Positions 36,315-46,449 are shown, numbered from the stretch's first letter. The stretch is DNA of 64,000 nt from Algibacter mikhailovii (GCF_014651495.1 NZ_BMWZ01000009.1:1-64000); one strand, 5' to 3'. Notes: generated by a model not told the origin, from the letters alone. Made by a program: numbers and translations.

Positions 36315-37418
36315 TTACATCACAATATCGTTTATCCAAACAAATGGTTCGGGAATATCCGTATCATCAATAAGTTGTCTGATATCTATTTCAATACTTC
36401 TACTTAAATCTGTAATAGGCACATCATTTGGACCGCCTTCAAAAGGGTTTTCAGTATTTTCACCTATCATTTCCATGGTATGATATACCCATGAAAGCAT
36501 GGCACTAAAAGGTACAGTGAACCAAACAAAATGCTGTGCCATTGATTCCTGCAATTCATGAATTGGAGAATCTTGAATCGCATGTTGATCTAAAAGTAAA
36601 AAGATCTCATTCCCAAAAACGTCAAATTCAGACATAATTCCGTAAGGAAGTAGTAAAATAAAAATCCAAACAAACCAGTAATTAAGCGTTGCAAACTGCC
36701 TTGGGTAAGGGAAATTTTTAATGCGTTCGCATTGCCCCTGTAGCGTATAAAATTCAGTGATCATATTTGCCATCTCCATATGCCTAAAATCTTCAATCAA
36801 TCCTTGTTCCATGAGTTCTCTTAAACGCCTTGACTGAATACCCAAAATCTGAGACGCTTTATTCCCTTTAGAAATAATAGCGTTATAATCAGTTTCAGAT
36901 AGGTATTTTTTGAGTTTATCTTCCATTGAGATTTCTTCTTCTCGAATCCTATAATGCGCAGCTTTAAAGCCTAAACTGGACCTTCCTTTTTTTAAATGCA
37001 TCTCCCAAGGCCTATCCTCTCTCAATTGATACCTTAAGGCTGTTAACCAGGCAATATGTCGGTGTACCATCTCCCGCTTTATGCCTTGAAGTTCAGAGGC
37101 AGATAAGTCTGTCATGGTATAATCATTTGTTATAAAATCTTTTACCATCACAGTCCAAGAGCGTGATGAATTAACAATACCTCCCCAAATTTTCCGAGCT
37201 TCCCATAGTCTATCATAAGAAGCATTATTTTTAAAACCAATTATAAAAGCTACGGCAGTACCAAGAACACCTAAAGGCAACCATGGCGCATGCAACCACT
37301 TGAGCTCTAAAACATCAAAAAGAAAAACTGGAATAATTGGTAAAAACAGAAAAAGTAAAATATGTGGAAGCGTCCATTTAACAACTACTCCTACTGGAAA
37401 AATACGTTTAGTGTACAT
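36315..37418 (-). CDS. Bestrophin-family ion channel protein
   Basis: This protein of about 367 residues is read from the Met at 37418, giving MYTKRIFPVGVVVKW. A longer reading from 37466 adds 16 residues and cannot be excluded. LGVLGTAVAFIIGFKNNASYDRLWEARKIW is not given here in full; its core FKNNASYDRLWEARKIWG and WTVMVKDFI match the bestrophin/YneE family. YWFVWIFILLLPYGI and HAIQDSPIHELQ complete the pattern. Bestrophins form pentameric anion or cation channels in the membrane. It is divergent from the aromatic amino acid hydroxylase gene, with a 24-base inverted repeat in the gap. Confidence 0.88.
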   Translation of the reverse strand: MYTKRIFPVGVVVKWTLPHILLFLFLPIIPVFLFDVLELKWLHAPWLPLGVLGTAVAFIIGFKNNASYDRLWEARKIWGGIVNSSRSWTVMVKDFITNDYTMTDLSASELQGIKREMVHRHIAWLTALRYQLREDRPWEMHLKKGRSSLGFKAAHYRIREEEISMEDKLKKYLSETDYNAIISKGNKASQILGIQSRRLRELMEQGLIEDFRHMEMANMITEFYTLQGQCERIKNFPYPRQFATLNYWFVWIFILLLPYGIMSEFDVFGNEIFLLLDQHAIQDSPIHELQESMAQHFVWFTVPFSAMLSWVYHTMEMIGENTENPFEGGPNDVPITDLSRSIEIDIRQLIDDTDIPEPFVWINDIVM

Positions 37419-37482
37419 ATATAACGACCCATTTTGAGTTATAAATATATTGAAATATTTAATCAATATTAAGCTAAGCCAC

Positions 37483-37506
37483 TGTTTAATGTCAATATAT
37501 TAAACA
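37483..37506. promoter_or_regulatory. 24-base inverted repeat between the bestrophin and hydroxylase genes
   Basis: TGTTTAAT (37483-37490) and ATTAAACA (37499-37506) are perfect arms around an 8-base centre. It lies just upstream of the hydroxylase promoter and could be an operator for it, for the bestrophin gene, or for both. Confidence 0.4.
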
Positions 37507-37521
37507 ATCCCTAATGAAATA

Positions 37522-37550
37522 TTGAATTCGATTGGTATTTCGTATTTTTA
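37522..37550 (+). promoter_or_regulatory. Promoter of the aromatic amino acid hydroxylase gene
   Basis: TTG (37522-37524), an 18-base spacer and TATTTTTA (37543-37550) fit the Bacteroidota form with one mismatch. The start site it predicts lies after the earlier in-frame ATG at 37532. This supports translation from the ATG at 37580. Confidence 0.45.
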
Positions 37551-37579
37551 CTAGGCACAACTCAGAACCTTATTTGAAC

Positions 37580-39340
37580 ATGAGTCCTATAGAAACAAAT
37601 GCCGTTTTAAATCGACTACCCAATCATTTAAAGCAATTTATAAAGCCACAAAACTATGACGCGTATTCGTCTATAGACCATGCCGTGTGGCGCTATGTAA
37701 TGCGTAAAAATGTTAGTTTCTTAAGCCAATATGCGCATAAATCATATTTAAACGGCTTAAAACAAACGGGGATTTCTATTGACAATATCCCAAATATGTA
37801 TGGCATGAATCGCATCCTAAAAGACATTGGTTGGGCAGCTGTTGCAGTAGATGGCTTTATACCGCCAAACGCCTTTATGGAATTTCAAGCCTACAACGTT
37901 TTGGTTATAGCCAGTGATATTAGGCAACTAGAACATATTGAATACACACCAGCACCAGATATTATACATGAGGCCGCGGGACATGCACCAATTATTGCAA
38001 ATCCAGAATATGCCGAATATTTAAGACGTTTTGGTGAAATTGGGAGTAAGGCCATCTCATCAGCCAAGGACTATGAACTTTATGAAGCTGTGAGATATCT
38101 ATCCATTATTAAGGAAGCTCCAAATTCTACGGAAAAAGAAATCACTACTGCAGAACAACACGTTGAAACCCTGCAAAAAAATATGGGCAAGCCTAGCGAA
38201 ATGGCCCTGATACGAAACCTGCATTGGTGGACTGTTGAATATGGACTTATTGGTACCATAGAACAACCTAAAATCTATGGCGCTGGTTTACTCTCTTCCA
38301 TAGGTGAAAGCGCCTGGTGCATGACAAATGAGGTAAAAAAAATACCATACTCTATTGAAGCAACTTTCAAAGATTTTGACATTACAAAACCACAACCACA
38401 ACTTTTTGTAACACCTGATTTCTCATACCTAAGTTTAATTTTAGAAGAATTTGCAAATACCATGGCTTTGCGGAAAGGCGGGCTTTCAGGAGTCCAGAAA
38501 TTAATTGAATCAAATGCTTTGGGTAGCATTGAACTCAGTACAGGCATTCAAATATCAGGAGTATTTAGCAAAGTTTATGAACATAAAGGGCATCCAATTT
38601 ATATTGAATTGCAGAACGCTACAGCATTAGCTTACCGGGAAAAAGAATTGGCCGGACATGGTATTGAAAATCACCCTAATGGATTTGGATCACCGATTGG
38701 AAAACTAAAAGGCATCAATTTAGCTATTGAAGACATGAGCCCAAGAGATTTAGCGGCATATCATATCTATGAAGAAAAAGTAGTTACTTTAGAGTTTGAA
38801 GGCGGCATTACTGTTTCAGGAGAAATTATCACCGGAAAAAGAAATTTACAAGGAAAAATTATCTTAATCAGTTTTAAAGATTGTACGGTAACTTACAACG
38901 ATACTATTTTATTTAAACCGGAATGGGGGAACTATGATATGGCGGTAGGAAAAGCAATTTCTTCGGCCTTTTCTGGACCTGCAGATTTAAATAGTTTTGA
39001 ATTAATAACACATAAACCCTCCACAGAAACAATTCATATCAAAAAATCACCCGAGCGTATAGAACTTGAAAATTTATATCAACAGGTACGAGATTACAGA
39101 ACTAAAAAAAACCAAACCATTTCTAGAACGAAAGTACTTGAAGTGCTTATTGATAAGCACCAAGGCGATTGGTTACTCCCGATTGAAATTTACGAATTAG
39201 CCATGATGAGTCATGATGAGGATTTATGCGCACAGGTTCTTAAACATTTAGAAACTGTCAAACAAAACAGACCAGAATTAGGAAAATTAATAGATGACGG
39301 ATTGGAATTCATTGACAAGAAACCGAAAGCAACCCCTTAA
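37580..39340 (+). CDS. Aromatic amino acid hydroxylase (phenylalanine 4-hydroxylase family) with a long C-terminal extension
   Basis: This protein has 586 residues from the chosen ATG at 37580 (MSPIETNAVLNRL). The earlier ATG at 37532 would add 16 residues but lies within the promoter. Numbered from that longer start, the iron ligands are His146 and His151 (APDIIHEAAGHAP) and Glu236 (WTVEYGL), with GAGLLSSIGESAWC (250-263). It hydroxylates an aromatic amino acid with tetrahydropterin and oxygen. Bacterial phenylalanine hydroxylases are usually under 300 residues, so about 250 extra residues form an unexplained second region. It is monocistronic. Confidence 0.9.
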   Translation: MSPIETNAVLNRLPNHLKQFIKPQNYDAYSSIDHAVWRYVMRKNVSFLSQYAHKSYLNGLKQTGISIDNIPNMYGMNRILKDIGWAAVAVDGFIPPNAFMEFQAYNVLVIASDIRQLEHIEYTPAPDIIHEAAGHAPIIANPEYAEYLRRFGEIGSKAISSAKDYELYEAVRYLSIIKEAPNSTEKEITTAEQHVETLQKNMGKPSEMALIRNLHWWTVEYGLIGTIEQPKIYGAGLLSSIGESAWCMTNEVKKIPYSIEATFKDFDITKPQPQLFVTPDFSYLSLILEEFANTMALRKGGLSGVQKLIESNALGSIELSTGIQISGVFSKVYEHKGHPIYIELQNATALAYREKELAGHGIENHPNGFGSPIGKLKGINLAIEDMSPRDLAAYHIYEEKVVTLEFEGGITVSGEIITGKRNLQGKIILISFKDCTVTYNDTILFKPEWGNYDMAVGKAISSAFSGPADLNSFELITHKPSTETIHIKKSPERIELENLYQQVRDYRTKKNQTISRTKVLEVLIDKHQGDWLLPIEIYELAMMSHDEDLCAQVLKHLETVKQNRPELGKLIDDGLEFIDKKPKATP

Positions 39341-39392
39341 AAGGAAACAAGCGGTTAATACCAAAAAACTCTAAAAACGGTGATCGCGTTAT

Positions 39393-40142
39393 TTATCTGA
39401 AACGCTTCAAGGTGTTTTTTGTAAATGCACTCAACACGAGTTTACCGCTCATTTTAGCACGCTCATCTAACAACACATCCCAATGTGCTGTATCCTTCCA
39501 AAAGACACTTTTCATAGCTTTCAAAGCTTCTGGATTATAACCGGCTAATCGTTCTGCAAAAACTTTAACCGCTTCGTCTAAAGCTTCAATGGTTTCAAAA
39601 ACTTCTGCATACAAGCCTTTGTCTTTTGCAAAATCAGCCGAAAAGAAAGTTTCGGCATCTAAGGTCATCTGCGACATGGCTGTAGTCCCAATTTTTCTAG
39701 ATACCACGGGTTCAATCACAAAAGGTCCAATACCAATACTTAATTCGCTCAATCTAATAGAAGCGTATTTTGTTGCCATACAATAATCAGTAGCCGCGGC
39801 AAGACCAACACCGCCCCCAACAGTTTTCCCCTGCACGCGCCCTATTATTAATTTAGGGCATTGACGCATGGCATTAATCACATTAGCAAATCCAGAAAAA
39901 AAAGCTTTCCCCATCGTTTCATCTTCTATAGCAATAACTTCATTAAAACTGGCGCCGGCACAAAATGTTCTGTCCCCGCCACTTTTAAGCACAATAACTT
40001 GTATTGTTTCGTTTTGTCCCGCTTCTGTAATGGTTTGAGCTAGCAATGTTAATATACCACTTGGCATTGCGTTTCTACTGGGGTGAAAAAAAACAATATA
40101 ACCTACATTATTTTCTATACTTAAGGTGACGAAAGGTTCCAT
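39393..40142 (-). CDS. Enoyl-CoA hydratase/isomerase-family protein
   Basis: This 249-residue protein has the crotonase fold. Two oxyanion-hole regions are visible, TFCAGASFNEV (about 70-80) and GKTVGGGVGLAAATDYCMAT, and RLSELSIGIGPFVIEPVVSR follows. The latter contains a Glu that fits a catalytic role in hydratases. It hydrates or isomerises an acyl-CoA in the cytoplasm. Family members include paaG/paaF and methylglutaconyl-CoA hydratase, and I cannot choose between them. It lies alone on the minus strand, convergent with the hydroxylase gene. Confidence 0.86.
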   Translation of the reverse strand: MEPFVTLSIENNVGYIVFFHPSRNAMPSGILTLLAQTITEAGQNETIQVIVLKSGGDRTFCAGASFNEVIAIEDETMGKAFFSGFANVINAMRQCPKLIIGRVQGKTVGGGVGLAAATDYCMATKYASIRLSELSIGIGPFVIEPVVSRKIGTTAMSQMTLDAETFFSADFAKDKGLYAEVFETIEALDEAVKVFAERLAGYNPEALKAMKSVFWKDTAHWDVLLDERAKMSGKLVLSAFTKNTLKRFR

Positions 40143-40259
40143 ATATTCTGGTAGAATTAATAAAAGTGAATATACAAAAATTTACAAACCGGACATTAAA
40201 GTAACTCAAGTTACAGACGAAACTAAATAGTTTATTGTTCTTTGTAAAAAAATAATAAA

Positions 40260-40565
40260 ATGGGACTACTCGATTTTCTTTTTGGGAATAAAACAGATGA
40301 CATAAAATCCTTTCAACAAGCGGGGGCTATCATTATTGATGTGCGTACCCCAGGAGAGTATAAGCAAGGGGCAATCAAAGGCTCTAAGAACATACCACTG
40401 CAAAACATTAAGTCCAATATTAAAGACATACAACAGCTAAACAAACCTGTAATAACATGTTGTGCCAGTGGTATGCGCTCAGCAAATGCTGCATCCATTT
40501 TAAATGCTAACGGCATACAAGCGCTTAATGGTGGTGGTTGGACCAATTTAAAAAATAAGTTATAA
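40260..40565 (+). CDS. Single-domain rhodanese-like protein
   Basis: This 101-residue protein is one rhodanese domain with the active-site loop C68-ASGMR73 (CCASGMRSANAA). The CH2A-like motif PGEYKQGAIKGSKNIPL is also visible. It transfers sulfane sulfur or acts in sulfur or redox trafficking. The start is MGLLDFLFGN, a segment common to flavobacterial members. Its last 6 bases overlap the end of the convergent DUF4230 gene. Confidence 0.88.
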   Translation: MGLLDFLFGNKTDDIKSFQQAGAIIIDVRTPGEYKQGAIKGSKNIPLQNIKSNIKDIQQLNKPVITCCASGMRSANAASILNANGIQALNGGGWTNLKNKL

Positions 40566-41174
40566 TTTTAAACGGTTCATATCATCCATAGTAGTGATTG
40601 AAGCGTCATTGTACTTTAGAGTCCAGCCTAAAGAATTTGTTAGAATATAAAATTTAGATAATTCACTGATTAATCTATTTCTGGCATTATGCTTTAAATC
40701 TGAATTTTCAATTTTCTTACTCAGTGAAGCCTTGACTATCTTTTTAATGGCATTATAATCCTTGGCTTCAAAAGGATTAAAAAAATCAGCTTGAATATCA
40801 TAATACTCAAAATCAGGACTTATTCGTATTTCCTCATCTGGAATCGTTACAATAGTTAGTGTTTTAGAAACCTCATCGACTTCAAACTCAATTTCCCCTA
40901 AATCATAAGCAATAGTAACATCAGCATTTACCACAACTAATGCCTTCTTTTCCGAGGTAAAATAATCACCAAATACCTCTTTAGAATTTTTATAATTGAA
41001 AACTTCACTAAAATGCCCTTCAGTGACTATGAGCTTTCCAACATTATTAATTTGTTTTTGAATGAGCGCGGAGTTTTCCTGTAGTACTAATTGATCCTTT
41101 TTCTGTTCTTCACAGTATTTAAAAGAAAACAGGAGAATTAAAGTGATAATAACACCAAAGAGGATTTTTCGCAT
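40560..41174 (-). CDS. DUF4230 protein
   Basis: This 204-residue protein has an N-terminal membrane segment (about 3-17). KLIVTEGHFSEVFNYKNSK, the ALVVVNADVTIAYDLGEIEF block and VTIPDEEIRISPDFEYYDIQ are the DUF4230 pattern. It is probably anchored to the inner membrane and faces the periplasm; its role is unknown. Its stop codon overlaps the rhodanese gene by 6 bases, and the genes converge. The upstream 499-base gap is described separately. Confidence 0.8.
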   Translation of the reverse strand: MRKILFGVIITLILLFSFKYCEEQKKDQLVLQENSALIQKQINNVGKLIVTEGHFSEVFNYKNSKEVFGDYFTSEKKALVVVNADVTIAYDLGEIEFEVDEVSKTLTIVTIPDEEIRISPDFEYYDIQADFFNPFEAKDYNAIKKIVKASLSKKIENSDLKHNARNRLISELSKFYILTNSLGWTLKYNDASITTMDDMNRLKL

Positions 41175-41673
41175 GTAGCAATTTAAAAATAATTTCCGGC
41201 TTTAGTTTACTTTTTGATATAAAACAAAAAAACATCAGTTTCTCCGACATAAGGAGCCTAACCAATGTATTTATGACATTTAAACTTACACTACAAATGT
41301 AAACCAGAAAACTTATTCTGATATTACTACAATGTTAAACTAAGATTAAAACTACGTCTTCTCTATGTATTTTGAATACCTGGGTATAATCCATGCTTAA
41401 AACTAAAAAAAGCACCCTTTGTAAACCCTTTTATTGATTTTCACAAATGATGCTTTTGATACAAATTGATTAATAGCCCGATGAAATTACAATTATCCAC
41501 AATACAATTGTTAATTATTCGACAAACTGCATTAAAACGAGATAAACCGCAACACTCTAAAAACCAACACTATAAGAAATAATTGATAAAATCAAGCACC
41601 TAAAAAGTGTAGCACATTATAGCCTAGCCATAAATTTAACAGACAAAATAACTATCTATTTATTTAAAAATAA
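41175..41673. other. AT-rich 499-base gap with a terminator-like hairpin
   Basis: No gene or tRNA is seen. It holds the hairpin at 41408-41457, placed where the GSCFA-alaS transcript ends. It also holds a lone TTATCCACA word at 41493-41501. I see no promoter word for the DUF4230 gene at this resolution. Confidence 0.4.
41408..41457 (-). terminator. Possible terminator of the alaS-GSCFA unit
   Basis: AAAAGCACCCTTTGT (41408-41422) and ACAAATGATGCTTTT (41443-41457) pair at 13 of 15 positions across a 20-base loop. On the minus strand a run of T follows. The long loop and mismatches make this less certain than a standard terminator. Confidence 0.45.
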
Positions 41674-42639
41674 TTAGAAAACTATATGCGGATATTGTAT
41701 TTGCAGTTCTTGAATTTGAGTATTCAAATGCTTAAGAAACTTTTTATTAGCTAATGAATTGGCATTAAATGGCTTATGCTTTAACCCTTTCTGAATAGTC
41801 TCAACTTTCTTTAAAGTATTTGTTGAAGTATCAGAACACCAAACCCACTTAAATTTCTCCCAAATATAATTTATCGCTAATGCATTGGGATGAATCATAT
41901 CGTCATTATAAAATCTATAATCCCTGAGTTCATCCATGAGCAGCTCATAAGATGGGAAATAAAACAAACTTTGACTTGCAGTCAACTTATTAGCATTTAG
42001 CAAACCATGTATTGCAGCAATTAAATGCGACTTGCTTTGCGTGTTTTCAACAAAGCCATCTTTCAAATGCCTTACTGGCGACACCGTAAAAATTATGGCG
42101 GCATGGGGATTAGCCTTTTGTATTAAATCGATAATATTATTTAATACCATTACAATGTCCTCCACGGATAACAAAACCTTATCAAATTGCTTCTGCGGTA
42201 TTTTGTGGCAATTAGCAACATGTTGGTTGAACACCTTAAACACATAAGCCCATGCTGTTCCAAGAGTTATAATGACATGAGAAGATGTCTTAAGCTGTTG
42301 ATGTGTTATTTGAACTTGTCTATTCAATTGGATCAACAAATCTTCTTTTGATGCATTGCTCAATTTTGAATGTGCATCAAAGCAATGCCATTGCTCATTA
42401 TGAAAAATAACATCTTTTTCTAAATACGTTCTACCGGAAACGGCACTATGAATAAGTGTTTCAATAGCCTTTGGATGGAATAATACACCAAAAGGATTCT
42501 GAACATTTTGAAACTTATAATAATCTAACTTCGCTCCAATATTATCTGAAAAGCAAGACCCTATTAATAATACATTAGATGTGTAGTCTATTTGATGTTC
42601 TAACTGCTTCTCTAATGGTATTTTGGTTTGTAATTCCAA
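41674..42639 (-). CDS. GSCFA-domain protein
   Basis: This 321-residue protein has the family tag in LLIGSCFSDNIGAKLDYYKF and the conserved NPFGVLFHP. VIITLGTAWAYVF and FTVSPVRHLKDGF follow, and the end carries DDMIHPNALAINYIWEKF. GSCFA proteins resemble SGNH-type hydrolases, with Ser, Asp and His positions implied by these blocks, but their substrate is not established. Its start codon abuts the alaS stop with no gap, so alaS and GSCFA form one operon. Confidence 0.9.
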   Translation of the reverse strand: MELQTKIPLEKQLEHQIDYTSNVLLIGSCFSDNIGAKLDYYKFQNVQNPFGVLFHPKAIETLIHSAVSGRTYLEKDVIFHNEQWHCFDAHSKLSNASKEDLLIQLNRQVQITHQQLKTSSHVIITLGTAWAYVFKVFNQHVANCHKIPQKQFDKVLLSVEDIVMVLNNIIDLIQKANPHAAIIFTVSPVRHLKDGFVENTQSKSHLIAAIHGLLNANKLTASQSLFYFPSYELLMDELRDYRFYNDDMIHPNALAINYIWEKFKWVWCSDTSTNTLKKVETIQKGLKHKPFNANSLANKKFLKHLNTQIQELQIQYPHIVF

Positions 42640-45255
42640 TTATGAAATATATTCTTTTGCCTTTTTTAAGGCATCATTAATTCCAGCCGGATGCTTTCCT
42701 CCTGCAGTTGCGAAAAATGGCTGTCCGCCGCCACCGCCTTGAATAAACTTTCCTAATTCCCTAACCACTTGACCTGCATTTAATCCTTTTTCAGCAACAA
42801 GACCTTTAGATATATAACAAGACAATAAGGCCTTACCATTTTGTTCCGTAGCAAATAGTAAGAATAAATTGTCAAACTGACTTCCTAATTCAAAAGCCAG
42901 ATTTTTTAAACCTGCGGCATCTAAATCTAATTTCTTGGCTAAAAACTGAACCCCGTTTACATCTAATAGTTCATTCTTAAGTTCTGCTTTTATATTCTTG
43001 GCTTTGTCTTTTAATAAGACTTCTATTTGTTTCTTAAGTGCCGAATTTTCTTCTTGCAAACTATGTAAGGCTTTCACAGGTTCCTTGGCATTGTTTAACA
43101 TGTCTTTCATTTCAAAATAAGCGCGATTATTTTCAAAATAAAAATCTTTTACAGCATCGTTGGTAATGGCCTCTATACGCCTTATTCCGGCTGCAACAGC
43201 ACCTTCAGACACAATTTTAAAATGCCATATATCAGATGTATTACTAACATGGGTACCACCACAAAGTTCAACCGACTGCCCGAAACGGATTGTACGAACT
43301 GTATCCCCATACTTTTCTCCAAATAAACTCATGGCACCTTCTGCCATAGCTTCCTCCTTAGGAACATTTCGTTTTTCTTCTAAAGGCAACTTCCCTTCGA
43401 TTCTTCGATTTACAAAATTTTCAACATCACGTAACTCTTCAACCGATAATTTCGAAAAATGAGAAAAATCAAAACGCAAATATTTAGAATGTACAGCACT
43501 ACCTTTTTGTTCTACATGTGTCCCTAAAACCTCTCTTAGCGCTTGATGTAGTAAATGTGTTGCCGTATGGTTACTCTCAGTTCTAAGACGTTGTTTTGCA
43601 TCAACCACCGCCCTAAAACTTTCATTTATATGATTAGGTAAGTTTTTAACAAAATGAATAATCAGATTATTTTCCTTTTTGGAATCTATAATGTAAATCA
43701 CATCACCATGAGCATCTTCCAAATACCCTTTATCGCCAACTTGTCCTCCACCTTCTGCATAAAAGGGCGTTACATTGAACACCAATTGATATAAATCACC
43801 ATCCTTCTTTGAACTAACCTTTCTGAATCGCGTTATTTTTACTTGAGCTTCCAGAGTATCATAACCCACAAAACCTTCTTCTGTATCTTCAGTTAATATG
43901 GTCCAATCATCCGTTGACATTTCACTTGCCGCGCGCGATCGCTTTTTCTGCTTCTCTAGTTCTTCATTAAAACCTTTTTCATCAAGCTTTAAATCTTTTT
44001 CAGAAAGTATTAGTGCCGTTAAGTCTATTGGAAATCCATAAGTATCATATAACTCGAATGCCTTTTCTCCAGAAACAACATTGCCTTTTGTTTCATCTAC
44101 CATCTTATTTAATAGCACTAAACCTTGATCTAAGGTTCTTAAAAAAGATTGTTCTTCTTCTTTTATAACATTTTCTATGAGCTGTTTTTGAGCTTTCAAT
44201 TCAGGAAACGCAGTCCCCATTCTTTTGCTCAATACATCCACAAGTCTATAAATAAAAGCCTCTTTCTTATCTAAAAAAGTAAAACCATAGCGAATAGCCC
44301 GACGCAAAATTCTTCTTATCACGTACCCCGCACCAGTATTACTAGGCAATTGACCGTCAGCAATAGAAAATGCCACCGCTCTAACATGATCAGAAATGAC
44401 ACGAATAGCAATATCTACTTTGTCAGATTCTCCATATTGTTTGTTTGATATGGTTTCTATTTCTCTAATTAACGGGGTAAACACATCCGTATCATAATTA
44501 GATTGCACGCCCTGTAACACCATACACAGGCGTTCAAACCCCATACCTGTATCAATGTGCTTGTTTGGCAAAGGTTCTAAAGTTCCATTGGCTTTGCGAT
44601 TATACTGCATAAAAACCAAATTCCAAATTTCCACTACATGCGGGTGATCCATATTCACAAGATCCTTACCAGAAACCTTGGCCTTTTCTTCATCAGATCT
44701 AATATCAACATGTATTTCACTACAAGGCCCGCAAGGTCCTTGTTCTCCCATTTCCCAGAAATTATCTTTTTTATTTCCTTTTAAAATGCGATCTTCAGAA
44801 ATATATTGCTTCCAGATATCATAAGCTTCAGTATCGAGACTGAGTTTATCGCCATCATCACTCCCTTCAAAAACAGTAACGTATAAAATATCTTTATCAA
44901 TACCATACACTTCTGTAAGTAACTCCCATGCCCAAGCTATGGCCTCTTTTTTAAAGTAATCACCAAAACTCCAATTGCCCAGCATCTCAAACAAGGTGTG
45001 ATGGTAGGTATCATAGCCCACCTCTTCCAAATCATTATGCTTACCAGAAACGCGCAAACATTTTTGACTGTCCGCTATCCTTGTATTCTTAGGCTCCCCA
45101 TGACCTAAAAAATACTCTTTAAAAGGTGCCATACCAGAATTTACAAACATCAAGGTAGGATCATCTTTTAAAACCATAGGTGCAGATGGTAATATGCTAT
45201 GTTTCTTTTCTTCAAAAAAACTTAAAAATGTGGAGCGAATTTCTTGTGATTTCAT
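42640..45255 (-). CDS. alaS: Alanine--tRNA ligase
   Basis: This 871-residue enzyme charges tRNA-Ala. The class II core starts at the N-terminus ([20 protein letters not shown] and [20 protein letters not shown]). An editing domain contains [17 protein letters not shown] and the zinc motif CGGTH, and a DHHA1-type domain ends the chain ([20 protein letters not shown]). The length is typical. It is cotranscribed with the downstream GSCFA gene. TAAATTTG on the minus strand at 45324-45331 is an exact -7 word upstream, though the -33 element is unclear. Confidence 0.97.
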   Translation of the reverse strand: MKSQEIRSTFLSFFEEKKHSILPSAPMVLKDDPTLMFVNSGMAPFKEYFLGHGEPKNTRIADSQKCLRVSGKHNDLEEVGYDTYHHTLFEMLGNWSFGDYFKKEAIAWAWELLTEVYGIDKDILYVTVFEGSDDGDKLSLDTEAYDIWKQYISEDRILKGNKKDNFWEMGEQGPCGPCSEIHVDIRSDEEKAKVSGKDLVNMDHPHVVEIWNLVFMQYNRKANGTLEPLPNKHIDTGMGFERLCMVLQGVQSNYDTDVFTPLIREIETISNKQYGESDKVDIAIRVISDHVRAVAFSIADGQLPSNTGAGYVIRRILRRAIRYGFTFLDKKEAFIYRLVDVLSKRMGTAFPELKAQKQLIENVIKEEEQSFLRTLDQGLVLLNKMVDETKGNVVSGEKAFELYDTYGFPIDLTALILSEKDLKLDEKGFNEELEKQKKRSRAASEMSTDDWTILTEDTEEGFVGYDTLEAQVKITRFRKVSSKKDGDLYQLVFNVTPFYAEGGGQVGDKGYLEDAHGDVIYIIDSKKENNLIIHFVKNLPNHINESFRAVVDAKQRLRTESNHTATHLLHQALREVLGTHVEQKGSAVHSKYLRFDFSHFSKLSVEELRDVENFVNRRIEGKLPLEEKRNVPKEEAMAEGAMSLFGEKYGDTVRTIRFGQSVELCGGTHVSNTSDIWHFKIVSEGAVAAGIRRIEAITNDAVKDFYFENNRAYFEMKDMLNNAKEPVKALHSLQEENSALKKQIEVLLKDKAKNIKAELKNELLDVNGVQFLAKKLDLDAAGLKNLAFELGSQFDNLFLLFATEQNGKALLSCYISKGLVAEKGLNAGQVVRELGKFIQGGGGGQPFFATAGGKHPAGINDALKKAKEYIS

Positions 45256-45323
45256 GTATTGTTCTTAAAATCTTGCTTCATATAATTATCCATTTATGCG
45301 AAACAATTTTTATATTTACGGTA

Positions 45324-45331
45324 CAAATTTA
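45324..45331 (-). promoter_or_regulatory. Candidate -7 element of alaS
   Basis: TAAATTTG on the minus strand fits TAnnTTTG exactly and lies 68 bases before the start codon. No TTG is found at the normal spacing. Confidence 0.35.
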
Positions 45332-45404
45332 TTTTAAATTTTGGATAGCGTAAACCTATAACGCAAATATTATCGAAAAACAGGATAATATTATTTGATA
45401 AAGC

Positions 45405-45437
45405 TTGTCTGTTTACTTACTAAATTGAAGATATTTG
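45405..45437 (+). promoter_or_regulatory. Candidate promoter of the M23 gene
   Basis: TTG (45405-45407), a 22-base spacer and GATATTTG (45430-45437) fit the consensus with one mismatch in the -7 word. The start codon follows 40 bases later. Confidence 0.35.
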
Positions 45438-45477
45438 CAATCTTTAATTTTACAGCAAAAATAGTATAAATTAGGAA

Positions 45478-46449
45478 ATGAGTAAGTTAAAATATTATTA
45501 CGATTCTGACACCCTTTCATACAGGAAAATTGAGCGCAAAAAGCGTACGACATTCAAGTATGCATTAATCTTCCTGTCGGCTGCCGCCTTTTTTGCTTTT
45601 ATCTTTGTTTTCATTGGTAGTCAATACATTGAATCCCCAAAAGAACGCACCTTAAAAAGAGAATTACAAAATGCCCTACTTCAGTTTGAATTGCTTAACA
45701 AAAAAATGGAGCATGCAGAGGCTGTATTAGAAAACATTGCCGACAGAGACAATAATATTTATCGCGTGTATTTTGAAGCGAATCCTATTCCTGACGAACA
45801 ACGCAGAGCGGGTTTTGGCGGGATTAATCGCTATAAAAACTTAGAGGGTTATGATAATACCAGATTAATTGTTGAAAGCAATAGACGCCTAGACATATTG
45901 CAAAAACAAATTGTAGTGCAATCTAAATCTTTAGACGAAATAGCTACTCTTGCTGAAGAAAAGGAGAAACTATTAGCAGCCATACCAGCTATTCAACCGG
46001 TTAGTAATGCCGACTTAACCCGAATGGCTTCTGGTTACGGCATGCGCTCAGATCCCTTTACCAAAGTGAGGAAGATGCACAAAGGCATGGATTTTAGCGC
46101 ACCTAGAGGCACCCCTATTTACGCAAGTGGAGACGGTATTGTGACCAGAGCTGATTCCCGATCTACTGGTTATGGTAAACATATTAGAATAGATCACGGT
46201 TATGGCTATACCAGCCTCTATGCCCACCTCTACAAGTACAATGTGAGAAGAAACCAAAAAGTAAAACGCGGTGATTTAATTGGTTTTGTAGGAAGCACAG
46301 GGCGCTCCCAAGCCCCGCATTTACATTACGAAATACGTAAAGACAAAAGAGCTATTAATCCAATAAATTTCTATTACGGAAGTTTAACGGCCGAAGAGTT
46401 TAACAAATTATTGGAGCACGCAACATTAGAAAACCAATCTTTAGACTAA
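45478..46449 (+). CDS. M23-family metallopeptidase (peptidoglycan endopeptidase type)
   Basis: This 323-residue protein is anchored by one membrane segment (about 27-47) and has a coiled-coil-like linker (about 55-165). Its C-terminal M23 domain has HKGMDF (His201, Asp205) and HLHYEI (His281, His283). These are the zinc and catalytic residues of the lysostaphin fold. It probably cleaves peptide cross-links or activates another hydrolase during growth. Its stop codon overlaps the next start by one base (TAATG), so it is translationally coupled to a MerR regulator. Confidence 0.93.
   Translation: MSKLKYYYDSDTLSYRKIERKKRTTFKYALIFLSAAAFFAFIFVFIGSQYIESPKERTLKRELQNALLQFELLNKKMEHAEAVLENIADRDNNIYRVYFEANPIPDEQRRAGFGGINRYKNLEGYDNTRLIVESNRRLDILQKQIVVQSKSLDEIATLAEEKEKLLAAIPAIQPVSNADLTRMASGYGMRSDPFTKVRKMHKGMDFSAPRGTPIYASGDGIVTRADSRSTGYGKHIRIDHGYGYTSLYAHLYKYNVRRNQKVKRGDLIGFVGSTGRSQAPHLHYEIRKDKRAINPINFYYGSLTAEEFNKLLEHATLENQSLD

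Noticed and set aside
37580-38020. HEAAGH in the hydroxylase as a zinc protease motif
   Set aside because: The surrounding pattern is the iron site of aromatic amino acid hydroxylases, with the third ligand Glu236 in place.
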